Under the pieces are notes generated by a model. It searched no databases, was not told where the DNA came from, and saw only the letters and a list, made by a program, of their open reading frames with translations. A stretch of DNA of 64,000 bases, taken from NCBI GenBank assembly GCA_013306675.1, contig JABLUY010000032.1, positions 1-64,000 on the forward strand, in the 5' to 3' direction. Both the position numbers and the translations under genes were made by a program. Within the stretch, counting starts at the first letter, position 1, and each line of letters starts with the position of its first letter. This document shows positions 10,616 through 24,629 of the stretch, one piece after another. Source of the DNA: Thraustochytrium sp. TN22 (taxonomy: Eukaryota > Sar > Bigyra > Thraustochytrida > Thraustochytriidae).

Positions 10616-12022
10616 ATGGCGCCCAAGATGCAGGTGAGCGCAGGCAACACCAAGCCGTCGGCGGCGCAGGTGGTGAGCGGTCCGCATGTAGAGGAGGAAG
10701 TAGACGCGGCCGTGCAGCCGCGCGCCAAGGTGCTGATCATCTCGCCCGTGTTCCCGCCGCAGGTAGCGGTGGGCGGCGGCGTGGCCGTGACGGTGGGCGC
10801 GCTTACAAACAAGCTGGCGCAGCGCGGGTGCGAGGTCAAGGTCCTTTCTCCGCGGCTTTTTAACGTGGACTTTGGCACCTCGACACTGTACAAGTCGTTC
10901 CCGGTGCAGTTCCCGACGCTCTTCAACCTGCGGCTTTTCTACCGCGAGATCAAGGCGGCGGACGTGCTGGTGTGCCCGGACAACACGGTGATGCCCTTCC
11001 TGCTCTACTTCTGCCACCTCTTGGGCAAGCCCCTGGTATTTAACCTTCATACGAACGTACGCAAGCTGCTGGAGATGACGGGGCCCTTTGGGCGTTATGT
11101 GTCGGCGCCCATCTGCGACGGCTTCATTCGCACGTGCTCCAACATGACGGCGCGTACTTTCACGACCTCGCCCAGCTATTGCGAGGTGCTGCAGAAGCGC
11201 GGTTACCGCGTCGACGCGGTCTTTTCTCCGCGGATTAAGCTGGCTATCTTTGAGGTGGAGGACTCGCCGCGCGAGGTGCAGGATGCGCGCAAGTTTCTGA
11301 GCATGGGCGCGACGGACAAGACGCTCCTCATCTACGTGGGCCGCTTCTCGCACGAGAAGCGCATCCATCTGCTCGCCCAGGCCAAGCCTGCTGAGTGCGT
11401 TCTGGCTATTGTCGGCGACGGCCCCGGTGAGGCCGGTGACGACGTCGAGCGTCTTCACGACCCGGCCAATCACGTGCACGTCTTCCGCGGCATGCAGGGC
11501 CAGGCCCGCCTGCGCGTCTTTTACAAGGCCAGCGACTTCCTCGTCTCCGCCAGCAACTTCGAAACGCTCGGCATGACGGTGGCCGAGGCCAATCTCTGCG
11601 ACACCCCTGCCATCTGCGAGCGCGCCACGGGCTTTGACACGCAGATCATCCAGGGCGAGAACGGCTTCCTCATCTCCTTTGACGACGCGGACGCTGCGCG
11701 TGCCGCCATCCGCGACGCCATCAAACACAAGCCCACGCCCGCTATGATTCGCGCAGCCATCGCCGGCGACAAGCGCTGGGACCACGACCTGCCAAACCTC
11801 GAGGACCTCGTGCTTGAGGTCGCTGACATCGGGTCCGACAAGACCCGTTGGGGCTCTGGCCCCATCCCGCTCTGGATCATGACGCCCGCCATTTGCTTCT
11901 TCTACATTTGCTTCTGGATCATCGGCTTCCCCTTCAACCAGGTCACCAACTTCGCCGACCGCAACAACGTCGGCCCCGCTGTCTACAACCGCAAGCACCT
12001 CGCCCCCAAGGCCTCCTGCTGA
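10616..12022 (+). CDS. GT4-family glycosyltransferase with C-terminal membrane anchor
   Basis: This is a retaining GT-B glycosyltransferase of family GT4, 468 residues, starting at the first ATG (GAGATGG context). Residues 38-60 carry the N-terminal Rossmann start with a Gly-rich loop (VLIISPVFPPQVAVGGGVAV). The C-terminal nucleotide-sugar half begins near TLLIYVGRFSHEKRIHLL. The EX7E catalytic motif is visible as ETLGMTVAE, within ASNFETLGMTVAEANLCDTP. Near residues 420-445 a hydrophobic run (IPLWIMTPAICFFYICFW) predicts one membrane segment. SQD2-like sulfoquinovosyltransferases and other lipid-modifying GT4 enzymes look similar, so the acceptor cannot be assigned. A long antisense frame across this gene is a GC-bias shadow. 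Confidence 0.8.
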   Translation: MAPKMQVSAGNTKPSAAQVVSGPHVEEEVDAAVQPRAKVLIISPVFPPQVAVGGGVAVTVGALTNKLAQRGCEVKVLSPRLFNVDFGTSTLYKSFPVQFPTLFNLRLFYREIKAADVLVCPDNTVMPFLLYFCHLLGKPLVFNLHTNVRKLLEMTGPFGRYVSAPICDGFIRTCSNMTARTFTTSPSYCEVLQKRGYRVDAVFSPRIKLAIFEVEDSPREVQDARKFLSMGATDKTLLIYVGRFSHEKRIHLLAQAKPAECVLAIVGDGPGEAGDDVERLHDPANHVHVFRGMQGQARLRVFYKASDFLVSASNFETLGMTVAEANLCDTPAICERATGFDTQIIQGENGFLISFDDADAARAAIRDAIKHKPTPAMIRAAIAGDKRWDHDLPNLEDLVLEVADIGSDKTRWGSGPIPLWIMTPAICFFYICFWIIGFPFNQVTNFADRNNVGPAVYNRKHLAPKASC

Positions 12023-13308
12023 TGAGGCGTGTACCACCCATGCACCGCGATGCAACGCTGCCCATGCTGGTATGCACAGAGATAGGCGAGCGAGCAAGCG
12101 TCCGTGATCAACACGTCCAAGCAAGTGTAACAGCCCGCCCTGGCTCAGTCTCAGGCTTTCGTACCAGCTAGCTACTAGCTCTAGCCTGTTGTTTGATTGC
12201 CAAGGACTTCTCTTTTGCTGCGAGCTAGTCAAGCTGGATGGACGTTGCCCTGTTCGGCACGCGTCTGTCTCCTGTCGGCGCGGCAAGGAAGGCATGCTCT
12301 CGCCATATCTCGTACTGTCGTACTTACAGGACCCCAGTCCACCACTTCACCCACCTTTATTTTTTTGCGCAATCCTCCAGTAGCCTCTCTCGGGACTCGG
12401 GAGTGGCCGGCCGGCCAGCCCGCAGTCAGCCAGCCAGCTTCGCCCAGCTCGGCAGGGACTTGCCGGGGTCGCCGCCGAAGTAGCTCTTGTCGCCGAGGCC
12501 TTGACGCGCGCCACGCCCCGCCTCGCCTCGCCCGCCGCCGCCGCCGCCGCCGGGCACAGCCCGGTGGTGACGTCCTGACTCTGACTCTGACTCGGACAGT
12601 CACAGTGAGTTGTTAGTGACTCGAAGCTGACAGTGCAAACTTGTGGTCCGTCCAACTTAGCGGTGGCGGGCCTGCCCGTGGCCCAGTGTGGCGAACTGTC
12701 GTACTACGGCCCGCGTCCGCACTGGGAGCCGCGACGGCGCGACCGCGACCGGTCATGACAGGCCGGCGCCCGCGCGGGCGCCGCCAGGCAAGGTCGTACG
12801 GAAGGCCCTCCGGCGGCAAACCTCTTCACCAGGCGACGCTAGCTAGCTGCGCTCGCGAGGTAGCGAGCGTGGCGTGGTAGGCGCGCCAGGCTCCTGGCGC
12901 GCTGGCGCGGCCGCGGGGCGCGGGGCGCGACCGGCACGAGCTGCCGCAGTGCGGCGGCGACGCGCTGCGCATTCCGCACGCCGTGCTCTGCCGCCGTGCG
13001 TGCCGGCGTGACGCCAAGCCCCGCTGCGGCCGTGGCGTCCGCAGAGGACGTAGCGAGCGGCCAAGGCAGGCAGGGCGCTCTCGCGCGCGACTGCGGGCCG
13101 CGGCGGCAGTGGCAGCTGCAGCTGCAACTGCAACTTAGCCAGGGTTGCGCCGCGAAGCAACCACGGTTGACCATCTCGCCTGACGCCTAGTTTCGCGACG
13201 AGTCTCGTTCGTGCATTTCTTGCGACTCGTGCCTGGGGAGATCAGCAGAGAGGACGTGACGTCGCTCTCGCTCTCGCTCTCGCTCTCGCACTTGCGTGCT
13301 CCGGTTCT
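12023..13308. promoter_or_regulatory. Spacer upstream of the novel Gln-rich gene
   Basis: About 1.3 kb without a supported gene. It contains AGCT/CTAG tracts (12166-12184, 12838-12848), a TGACTC-type run near 12575-12600, and a CTCTCG run at about 13263-13292 just before the next ATG. Open frames here are alanine/arginine low complexity. Confidence 0.5.
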
Positions 13309-15001
13309 ATGCAGCATGATGCGCCCCAGATGGCGGGCCAGAAACGCCGGCGCGAAAACAGTCGTACGGGAGAGGCGTCGCGCAAGGTTCCAGGCTTCGC
13401 GGTCTCGGGCAAGGACCATACGCAGCCGTTCAAGGTCCAGGATGTTCACCACATGATGATGCAAGTCAAGTCTGGCGCAGCCGACCCTTCCATTGGGACG
13501 CAGGCAATGCCCATGTCACTCGCGAGCCTCATCGCGGAAGGCCAACAGCCCCTGCTTTCGACTTTTTCGTCCGCGTCTGGCGCTGATGCCTCAAGCGGGG
13601 CCTCGGCAGCGAGTGCAGCAGCGAGTGCGGCATCGGCAGCAGCAGCGGCGACCAGCGCCATGCAGTTCCATTCGCTATTGGCCGCCTCCGGGCCTGCCTA
13701 TTCGAATGCAGCATGGGCCATGCGCGGCCCCGCCGCGGGCCGCTCGGCGGCAGACGCGAGCGCCGGCCGCCGCGACGCAAGCGCGCCATACAACGGGTCC
13801 TTTTTCGTGCCCGACATGGGTAAGAGTGGCGACTGGCTCCCAGGCTACCTCACGCAGGATCCAAGACCAACACCTCCACTTCAGAATGGCTCGCATGCGA
13901 AGCAGGTCGAGGACAGCCCAGTAGTGAACAGCAACTCCAGCAAGTTGCTCGGGCAGCAAGGCGCGCTTTCCAGACAGGCGGCGTCGCCGACGCCAACGAC
14001 AACGTCATCGCCACCATCGCAACAGAATCAGCTGCAGACACAGCATATACAGCAGCAGCAGCAGCAGCAGCAGCATCAACAACAACAACAACAACAGACT
14101 CAACAACAACTGCAACTGCTGCAGCTACTCATGTCCTCTTCGGCGCGGCCGCTGGACCTACTTCCGCTCATTCGCGCGGCGGCGTCCGCGCCGCGGCCTT
14201 TGGGCGCAGCCCAGCCGGTGGTGGACGGCAAGCTTTCGTCTGGCAGCACGGATCTGGTCGGGTCCGTACGCGGCTCTTTTGTGTCCTCGTTCAAGGAGCG
14301 GTACCAAAGGAACAACAAGCGCGGAGGGCTGAAAACCTACGGTGCTTCCCGACCTGCAGCGATCCGCACAAGGACCGCGGATTCTGCGGCGGGTCTGTTC
14401 TTGCAAAGCTGGAGACCTCCGGTTCGGACGAGGTGCTGCGTAATGTTGTGTGCTTTGTTCGCTTCGCACGACATGTGGGGAGCGCGAGCGACGGCGAAGA
14501 CGTCGACACGGGCGGCGCGGCGGCGGCCCCAATTCAGGTGCGCCCCGGCGACATCATCACGCAGTCCAAGGTGTACCAGCTCGAGCGGAAGCGGGGCAAT
14601 CGCACGCGCCCGTGGATCCTTGGTGACCTCGTGCCGTCCCAGCAACTCGCCAACTCGGCAGATCCGACGACCGTGACAGCTGCCGCTGCTGTCGCGGCCC
14701 ACCGGGCCGCCTCGCACTCGGCCATCTTTGAGTTCAACCGCATGCGCTGGGGCTGGCATTACGGCTGGGTCTCCAACAAGCATGCCTGTGACAGCGCGCA
14801 TGTCCTCGAGTGCCTGATTTTCCTCCCGTGCCCCCAGGCATCGCAAGCGCCCGGCGAGAGCAGCCTCCTCTGTGTCGGCACCTTCTCCTCTCCCCCCTTT
14901 GTGCTCTTTTGCCGCCGCCGCAAGGAGCGTTTTCTTGAGTTCGAAGCGGAGGCCGTCGCTGGCACAAGCGCCCGCGACACCGCAGATTCCGGCGAGAACG
15001 A

Positions 15002-15034
<33 letters not shown>

Positions 15035-15059
15035 CAACGATAATGAGAGTGGCAAGTGA
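13309..15059 (+). CDS. Unrecognised Gln-rich protein, frame broken once near 14340
   Basis: I do not recognise the family. It opens at ATG 13309 with a basic, possibly nuclear-localising patch (GQKRRRENSR). Ala/Ser-rich sequence and a polyQ/QH tract follow (bases 14050-14130). After the segment ending KRGGLKTYG the frame turns into Ala/Arg-rich nonsense. The neighbouring frame instead continues at once with CFPTCSDPHKDRGFCGG and runs open to 15059, through QLERKRGNRTRPW and FNRMRWGWHYGWVSNKHA, to an acidic tail. The simplest reading is one missing base near 14338-14345, a real mutation or assembly error; a small intron is possible but no convincing GT-AG pair fits. The Cys/His spacing hints at metal binding, possibly a DNA-binding module. 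Total length would be about 583 residues. Confidence 0.55.
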
Positions 15060-15762
15060 CTCTGACTAACTTAAAGTTTACCTCACCTCAAAAGAATACC
15101 GCCTCGATCCTGTTCCTGAGTATTTCTGTCCTGATCTCCGAGTCCTCCCCCACGTCCTGGCAGGCCAGCTCTCGCGGGCGGTCTGGTCTAGTCATTAGCT
15201 CTTGCGCTCGCAGGCTTCCGCCTTCCCCCGCTCGCTCTCGCGGCCTTGCCGCCGCTGCCAGTGCCGGCCGCAGCTTCTTCAAGTTGCTGCAGTAACTGAG
15301 CGCCGTTTCGCCCCTGGGACGCGGGCCCCTGCCCTGCCAGTGGTGGTGGCTCAGCCTGAGCCTGAGGCTGGTCTCCGGGCGCGCACGTTCACGTGCACGA
15401 GCACGAGCACAAGCGCAAAGCGGCGAACGGCGCGAACTCGCGAACTCGCAAGCAACTTGAAAGAGCGCGGGCGAAAAGAAAAGAAAGCAGGCTCGGCGCT
15501 GCCGCACCCGGCGGCCTCCGCGCCTGCCTCGGCTCCGTCCGCAGACTGGGAGTGCAGTAGTCGTGCTGCTGCTTGGTGACGGTTTCGAGCTCGGCGGGGC
15601 GAGAGACGCCACCAGCGGCAGGCAGTGCCCCATCCCCACGCCCTCGCCCCAGCGAGACGAGCGAGCGAGCGAGCGAGCGGGCGAGCGGGCGGGCCGGCAG
15701 GCGGGCGCGGCGAGGGCGGCGAGCCGCGCGAGGAGCGGCGTCGCGCGGCGCAGAGCGCGGTC
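15060..15762. promoter_or_regulatory. Leader region upstream of the kinesin gene
   Basis: About 700 bp with no separate gene. The downstream part is GC-rich low complexity (GAGCGAGCG and GGCGGGC units near 15655-15715), as before the GT4 gene. The kinesin frame stays open upstream to 15625, but that codon is GTG, so this stretch is more likely 5' leader. Confidence 0.45.
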
Positions 15763-18700
15763 ATGGCGCCGTACGGGTCTCCGCTGGCAGAGCCGGCGTC
15801 GGCGAGGTCCGCGTCCCAGACCGCCGCCATCCCGGACGAGCGCGAGAACGTGGAGGAGGATCTGGAGGACTTGGAGAAGGACACGGAGGAAGGGCAGCAG
15901 CAGGAGGAGGAGGAGGAGGCGCTGCTGAGCGAGGCAGAGCAGAAGGATCAGCAGCACGAGGTGCCACGCGAGGCTGCCTTCAACAAGAAGAACGAGAAGG
16001 ACGCGGTCGTGGACGATGTGAACGAGGAGGAGGACGAGGACGAGGTGGCTGTCGGCGAGGTGGAAAGCGCGTCGCCCACCCAAGACGCCTTGCTCGCTCA
16101 GGACGCGGCGATAGCACAGGCGGATACGCAGGAGGAGGACGGCGCCCAGGCGGAGGACGGCGAGATGGTCAAGGTTTACCTGCGCTTGCGACCGCACGAG
16201 GAGCGCGCCTCGCCAGAGGCGGAGCCGCGCCTGGTGTACACACGCGCCGAGGACGACACGCTGCAAGTCGTGGATACCATGACAGTGGACACGGCCGCGC
16301 CAGAGGAATCCCAGTCCTTCAAGAACCGTGAGACCGGCGGCCGGTACAAGTTCACGCGCATCTTCGACAAACCGACCACGCAAGAGGAGCTCTTCGAGGC
16401 GACCACTCTGCCCCTCGTTGACACGCTGCTTGAACATGGCAAAGACGGTCTGCTCTTCGCCTATGGCGTTACGAACGCGGGCAAGACCTTCACGGTGGAG
16501 GGTAGCGAGAGCAGCCCGGGCATCATCCCGCGCACGCTGCAGGTGGTCTTCGACAAGCTCGAGGCCAAGCGCGCAGCAGCAGCCGTGGCCTCGGGCGCGG
16601 CGCCTGACGCCGCCCCCTTCGAGGCACGCGTTGAGGTGTCCTACCTGCAAATCTATAACGAGCAAGTGCACGACTTGCAAGCCGGCTCGCGTAATGGCTT
16701 TTCCGGAGGCAAGGAGCGGTTGCGCATCAAGCTGCGCGATGAGGGTGTCGAGGTGGAAGGGCTCAAGTCGACGCCCGTGTCCACGAGCAGCGAAGGCCTC
16801 GAGATTGTTGCGCGTGGCCGGGAGGCGCGCGCCACGCACGAGACCGAATGCAATCTGCAGTCAAGTCGCTCCCACTCAGTCTTCATCATCAACGTGACGC
16901 AGTCCGGCGCCGCCGGCACGGCCTCGCGCGGCGCCAAGCCGGCGCGCCTGTACATTGTTGACCTGGCCGGCTCGGAGCGCGGCAAGCGGACCAACGCGTC
17001 CCGCGCGCGCCAGCGCGAGGCCTCCAACATCAACTGTTCGCTCATGAACCTCATGCGCTGCCTCGACACGCTGCGCCTCAACCAAAAGAACAAGCTTCTG
17101 CACAAGCGCGAGAAGATGGTGCCTTTCCGCGAGAGCAAACTCACGCTTCTCTTCCGCGACTGCTTCGTCGGCGCCAACTGCGGTGGCGTCGCCATGATCG
17201 TCAACGCTAGCGCGCGCCCGGTGGACTACGACGAAACCGCGCATGCCCTCAAGTATGGCGCCCTGGTCAAGAATGTCAAGGTGGCGCGCCAGAAGGTGGT
17301 GCCGCGCCGCAAGTCCGAGGCGCGCTACGGCGCCGACGGCAGGCGCCTGCAGGTGCCCGGCGGGGCTGGTGGCGTCACCGGCGCCCCCGGCACCCCGGCT
17401 GGCACCGCGAGCTCCTCTAGCCTTCAGGGCACGCCGCGCACCGCGCCGCGCACCGCGCCGCGCCGTGGTGGTTACTTGCTTCCGGAGGATGCCTACGACA
17501 CGGATGAGGAGCTCCTGGTCGCCGACTCCTCCCTCGACGAGCACCCGGTTGTGCACGCGCTCATTCACGAGCTCACCGACGCGCGCCTCCGTTGCGTTAC
17601 CATGGAGACTGAGATCCGCGAAGAGGTGGCGCATGAGATGGCGCAGCGCCTGGGCGAGATGGAGGCCGTCTTTCGTAGCCGCGTCGATGCTGCCAAGCAG
17701 ATCAGCGACACCAAATCTGAGATGCTGCTCAAGAACCTGCGCAAGCGCATGGAGAGCGGCGGCAAGAACCACCTTTACACGATGGAGGACATTGAGGCGC
17801 TCGTGCAGAACATCAACGAGTGCGAGGAGGAGATGGACCGCATGCGCCAGCTGCACAGTGCTGACACCAAGATGCTTCGCCGTGAGGTCGAGCAGCTCAA
17901 GGCGCTGCTCCGCTCTCGCGCCGGTGAAGGTGCTGCACCGATTGACGCGGCCGCCGCGGCCGCCGCGGCGGGCGCGCGCCGTAAGAGCGTCGAGTCACAC
18001 CGCAAGTCTTTCGAGCGCCTTGACCGCATCGTTGTGGATCAGCTTGACGGCATCAACCGCCTGAGGGAGGAGCTCGCGGAGGAGCGCGCGCTGCATGAGA
18101 AGACCATCAAGCAGCTCGAGTCTGCAACGCAGCTCGCCAAGGACGCTCAGAATGGCGAGGCCGATGCGGAGCGCCAGCTCCACGCCATGCGCCTCGAACT
18201 CGACCGCGCCAACGCCAAGATTCGCCAGCTTTCGGACCCCGCGTCCGGCGCTGGCCCTGCGCCGGCCACACCTACGCGTCCGCCGCGCAATGGCGCCAGC
18301 TATGCCGTGCCGTCCTCTTCCTCCTCCTCCTTCTCCGGCTCGCCCGCTTCCGCCGCGGCCTCCTCTCCAGTGGGCGGCAGCAAGCTCAAGCACGTTTCAT
18401 CCTCACCCATGCTCCCGCTGCGCGGCTCGCGATCAATACGCCGCAACCAGCACCACCACAAGGGGCAGGACGAGGCCGACGACGCCTTGGATGCCGCCAC
18501 GGCCACCGCCACCGCCACGGCCACCGCCACATCCTCCTCAGGCCTGCATCGCACGTACTTTCCCGGCGGCAGGTCAGCCACGGCCGCCGATGCCTCTGCG
18601 TACGCGTCTCCGTCCTCTTCTAGCCGCCATTTGCGTGCCGCGACGCCCTCCTCCGCATCGTCCCAGCGCAGCGCCGCAACGCACCGCGCGCACCGCCCGT

Positions 18701-18951
18701 GTCCCGCCGTTCCCTCCGCCCTTGGCAAGGAGGACGTCCTGCGCGTGCCGTCGGACCAGGAGAATGCCTCACACAACGCGGCGCGCAGCGCTGCCTGGAC
18801 AGCGGCCTACGGAGCGGCTAGCAAGCCCGCCGACCTCAAGACCTCCACCAACGCTGCTGCCGCCGGCGCTGCCTCCAGTTACACGGCATCTTCGTCCCCT
18901 GGCCACGGCCGTGGTCTCGTCAGTCGCATGGTCGGCCGCATGCGCCGCTGA
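15763..18951 (+). CDS. Kinesin-6-like motor protein
   Basis: A microtubule motor of 1062 residues from ATG 15763. After an acidic Glu-rich head, the motor domain spans about residues 135-507. Its P-loop is GVTNAGKTFT (about 235-244), switch I is NLQSSRSHSVF, and switch II is DLAGSERGKRT. The GVTN P-loop and the NINCSLMNLMRCLDTLR block resemble kinesin-6 (KIF20/KIF23), which serves cytokinesis and the central spindle. A Ser-to-Ala change in the usual GVTNSGKT is noticeable. Residues about 590-870 are coiled coil with heptad-like Glu/Leu/Arg stretches. The tail is Ser/Ala/Thr-rich, with an Ala-Thr run and a basic end (GRMRR). Motor identity is certain; the subfamily is likely. Confidence 0.88.
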   Translation: MAPYGSPLAEPASARSASQTAAIPDERENVEEDLEDLEKDTEEGQQQEEEEEALLSEAEQKDQQHEVPREAAFNKKNEKDAVVDDVNEEEDEDEVAVGEVESASPTQDALLAQDAAIAQADTQEEDGAQAEDGEMVKVYLRLRPHEERASPEAEPRLVYTRAEDDTLQVVDTMTVDTAAPEESQSFKNRETGGRYKFTRIFDKPTTQEELFEATTLPLVDTLLEHGKDGLLFAYGVTNAGKTFTVEGSESSPGIIPRTLQVVFDKLEAKRAAAAVASGAAPDAAPFEARVEVSYLQIYNEQVHDLQAGSRNGFSGGKERLRIKLRDEGVEVEGLKSTPVSTSSEGLEIVARGREARATHETECNLQSSRSHSVFIINVTQSGAAGTASRGAKPARLYIVDLAGSERGKRTNASRARQREASNINCSLMNLMRCLDTLRLNQKNKLLHKREKMVPFRESKLTLLFRDCFVGANCGGVAMIVNASARPVDYDETAHALKYGALVKNVKVARQKVVPRRKSEARYGADGRRLQVPGGAGGVTGAPGTPAGTASSSSLQGTPRTAPRTAPRRGGYLLPEDAYDTDEELLVADSSLDEHPVVHALIHELTDARLRCVTMETEIREEVAHEMAQRLGEMEAVFRSRVDAAKQISDTKSEMLLKNLRKRMESGGKNHLYTMEDIEALVQNINECEEEMDRMRQLHSADTKMLRREVEQLKALLRSRAGEGAAPIDAAAAAAAAGARRKSVESHRKSFERLDRIVVDQLDGINRLREELAEERALHEKTIKQLESATQLAKDAQNGEADAERQLHAMRLELDRANAKIRQLSDPASGAGPAPATPTRPPRNGASYAVPSSSSSSFSGSPASAAASSPVGGSKLKHVSSSPMLPLRGSRSIRRNQHHHKGQDEADDALDAATATATATATATSSSGLHRTYFPGGRSATAADASAYASPSSSSRHLRAATPSSASSQRSAATHRAHRPCPAVPSALGKEDVLRVPSDQENASHNAARSAAWTAAYGAASKPADLKTSTNAAAAGAASSYTASSSPGHGRGLVSRMVGRMRR

Positions 18952-19102
18952 GCAGTCTGAGCGCAGCGCGAGTCACCTTCTTCTGACGACAGTCAGTCAC
19001 AGCAACCAATAAGCCTCGGGCGGAGCGCTTAGTTAGCAAGCGTAACCGTCGCGCATCGTCCGGGCGCGTTGTCCGCGCGCGAGCCAAGCCGCGCGCGTCG
19101 CG

Positions 19103-19125
19103 AGCAGGACAGGAAAGGTCCTGCT
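19103..19125. other. Perfect 8-bp stem-loop in the convergent 3' region
   Basis: AGCAGGAC (19103-19110) pairs with GTCCTGCT (19118-19125) around a 7-base loop. It may fold in either 3' UTR; its function is unknown. Confidence 0.5.
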
Positions 19126-19267
19126 GAACAAGGGAGATCGGGAGATCCGAGAGAAAGGAAGAGAGCGAGAGAAGGAGGGCGAGGTTTTCACACAAGGAGA
19201 ACACTCTCTTCCTCCTCCCTGATGTTACGAATCTGCTGTAAACCCAAGAGAAAAGTCCGCCTCTTCT

Positions 19268-19273
19268 AATAAA
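19268..19273 (+). promoter_or_regulatory. Candidate poly(A) signal AATAAA
   Basis: A canonical hexamer about 317 bp after the kinesin stop on its strand, in otherwise GC-rich DNA. Whether this lineage uses AATAAA is not known to me. Confidence 0.3.
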
Positions 19274-19432
19274 GGCGAGATCTCCCTCCGAGGCGCGAGA
19301 CCTCGTTTGCACAAGCTGAGCATTTCCCTTCCTGCCAGTGATGATGCTGTTTCAAAAGTTGGTGGTACCATTGCGATGGACGCGCGAAGCGGGGAGGGGG
19401 GCTCGCTCGGTCGAAGCTCTCAGACGCCATCG

Positions 19433-23476
<4,044 letters not shown>

Positions 23477-24629
23477 CGCACCGCTCGCTACCACCGCGCG
23501 CCCGGCCGCCGACCCGGCCGCCGCCGGCGCGTGCGCCGCCGTAAGCTTTTGATTTGCAGCCCCTTGGTGGCGGCGGCGGCGTTGTGTGCCGAGCGCCGGT
23601 CTGCTACTCTAAAAGACAGAGGGGCCTTCTCATCCAACGGCGAAGTGCGGCGAAGATAGCGTGCGCGATGTGCGTAGGGCAGGGTGCAGTTCGCATGGAG
23701 GCCTGTTGTACCTTGACAAGAATCAGGACGAAGACATTTGTCGTCGGAAGGTCTTTGCCATCGAATCAGAGGTGGTAACTATCGATCGCAAGTCAAGCCG
23801 AGGCCACCGGGACGGTGGAGAAGTCAAAGCCAGCCAGCGACGCTGCGGCTGAGAGCACTTAAACATGGCCAGACTGCAGCTTGCAAGTCGTTGGAACGTG
23901 TGCTCTTTGTTAGTTCTCGTCGACGTCATCCATCTCGGCCTTATCGTCGCCCTCGTTCTTTTCGGTTTGCAGCGCAGTGACAGCAGATCCCTCTCCCTCC
24001 TTCTTCTTCTAGCTAGTAGCAGGCTGCACGACCCGGACGCTGATGAGCGCTACATTGGAGAGCTCAGCAGCCGTAAACCTCCCTCGCGGGCACCGGCACC
24101 GAGTCTCCTTGATGATTGCGGTCGCTCTCGACCATCTGCAGTGCCACCACTGGCACTGGCACTGGGCACTGCACATTGCATCCCAACCTTTGCCAAGCAT
24201 ACTTTATGTCTTCACCCACTCGCCATGGTCGACGCTTGCCAGGCCTAAGCTTGCTAAGCCTACCAGCACCACCAGGAGACCTCTCCAGCTAGCTAGCTAG
24301 CTAGCTCTCTGGAGCTAGCGAGCTAGTAGCTCTGCCTAAGTCGTACTCCACGCGCAAGACGCCGTGGCTGGACAGCGTCGCCTGGTGACGGTGGCGGCCA
24401 GCGGCTTGAGAAGCAGAGAGAAAGAAAAAGAGAGAGTGAGAGAGCAAGCAGACAGAGAGCGTTGCGCGCGGTCGGGCCGCGGCGCGCCGCGTGGCGGTCG
24501 GGCGGGGCGGTGCCGGCGCGCGCGCGGTCGGCCGGCCAGCCGCCCGTCAGCTCGCCCGTCCGCTCGCTCCGGCCTGTCGAAAGGCTCCGCAGGCAGGCGG
24601 CTTAGACAGGCCAGCGCGGCCGGCTCGTG
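23477..24629. promoter_or_regulatory. Divergent spacer between helicase and CDK genes
   Basis: 1.15 kb with no supported gene. It holds CACTGGCACTGG words (about 24143-24172), a long AGCT/CTAG tract (24287-24311, then scattered to 24330), an AG-rich run (24413-24460), and GC-rich leader sequence before the CDK start. Confidence 0.5.

Larger units (their letters stand above)
18952..19432. other. Convergent 3' spacer between kinesin and helicase genes
   Basis: 480 bp shared by two 3' ends. It contains a purine-rich stretch (about 19130-19200), one strong hairpin and one AATAAA. No coding frame is supported. Confidence 0.5.

Noticed and set aside
10589-12295. 568-residue antisense frame across the GT4 gene.
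   Set aside because: The GT4 protein has clear family motifs on the plus strand; the antisense frame is a product of GC-biased third positions.
15625-15762. 46-residue N-terminal extension of the kinesin.
   Set aside because: It begins with GTG in GC-rich leader sequence; the first ATG is 15763.
23865-24248. 127-residue frame in the helicase-CDK spacer with a hydrophobic start.
   Set aside because: Low-complexity continuation, no family resemblance, and it crosses promoter-type CACTGG words.
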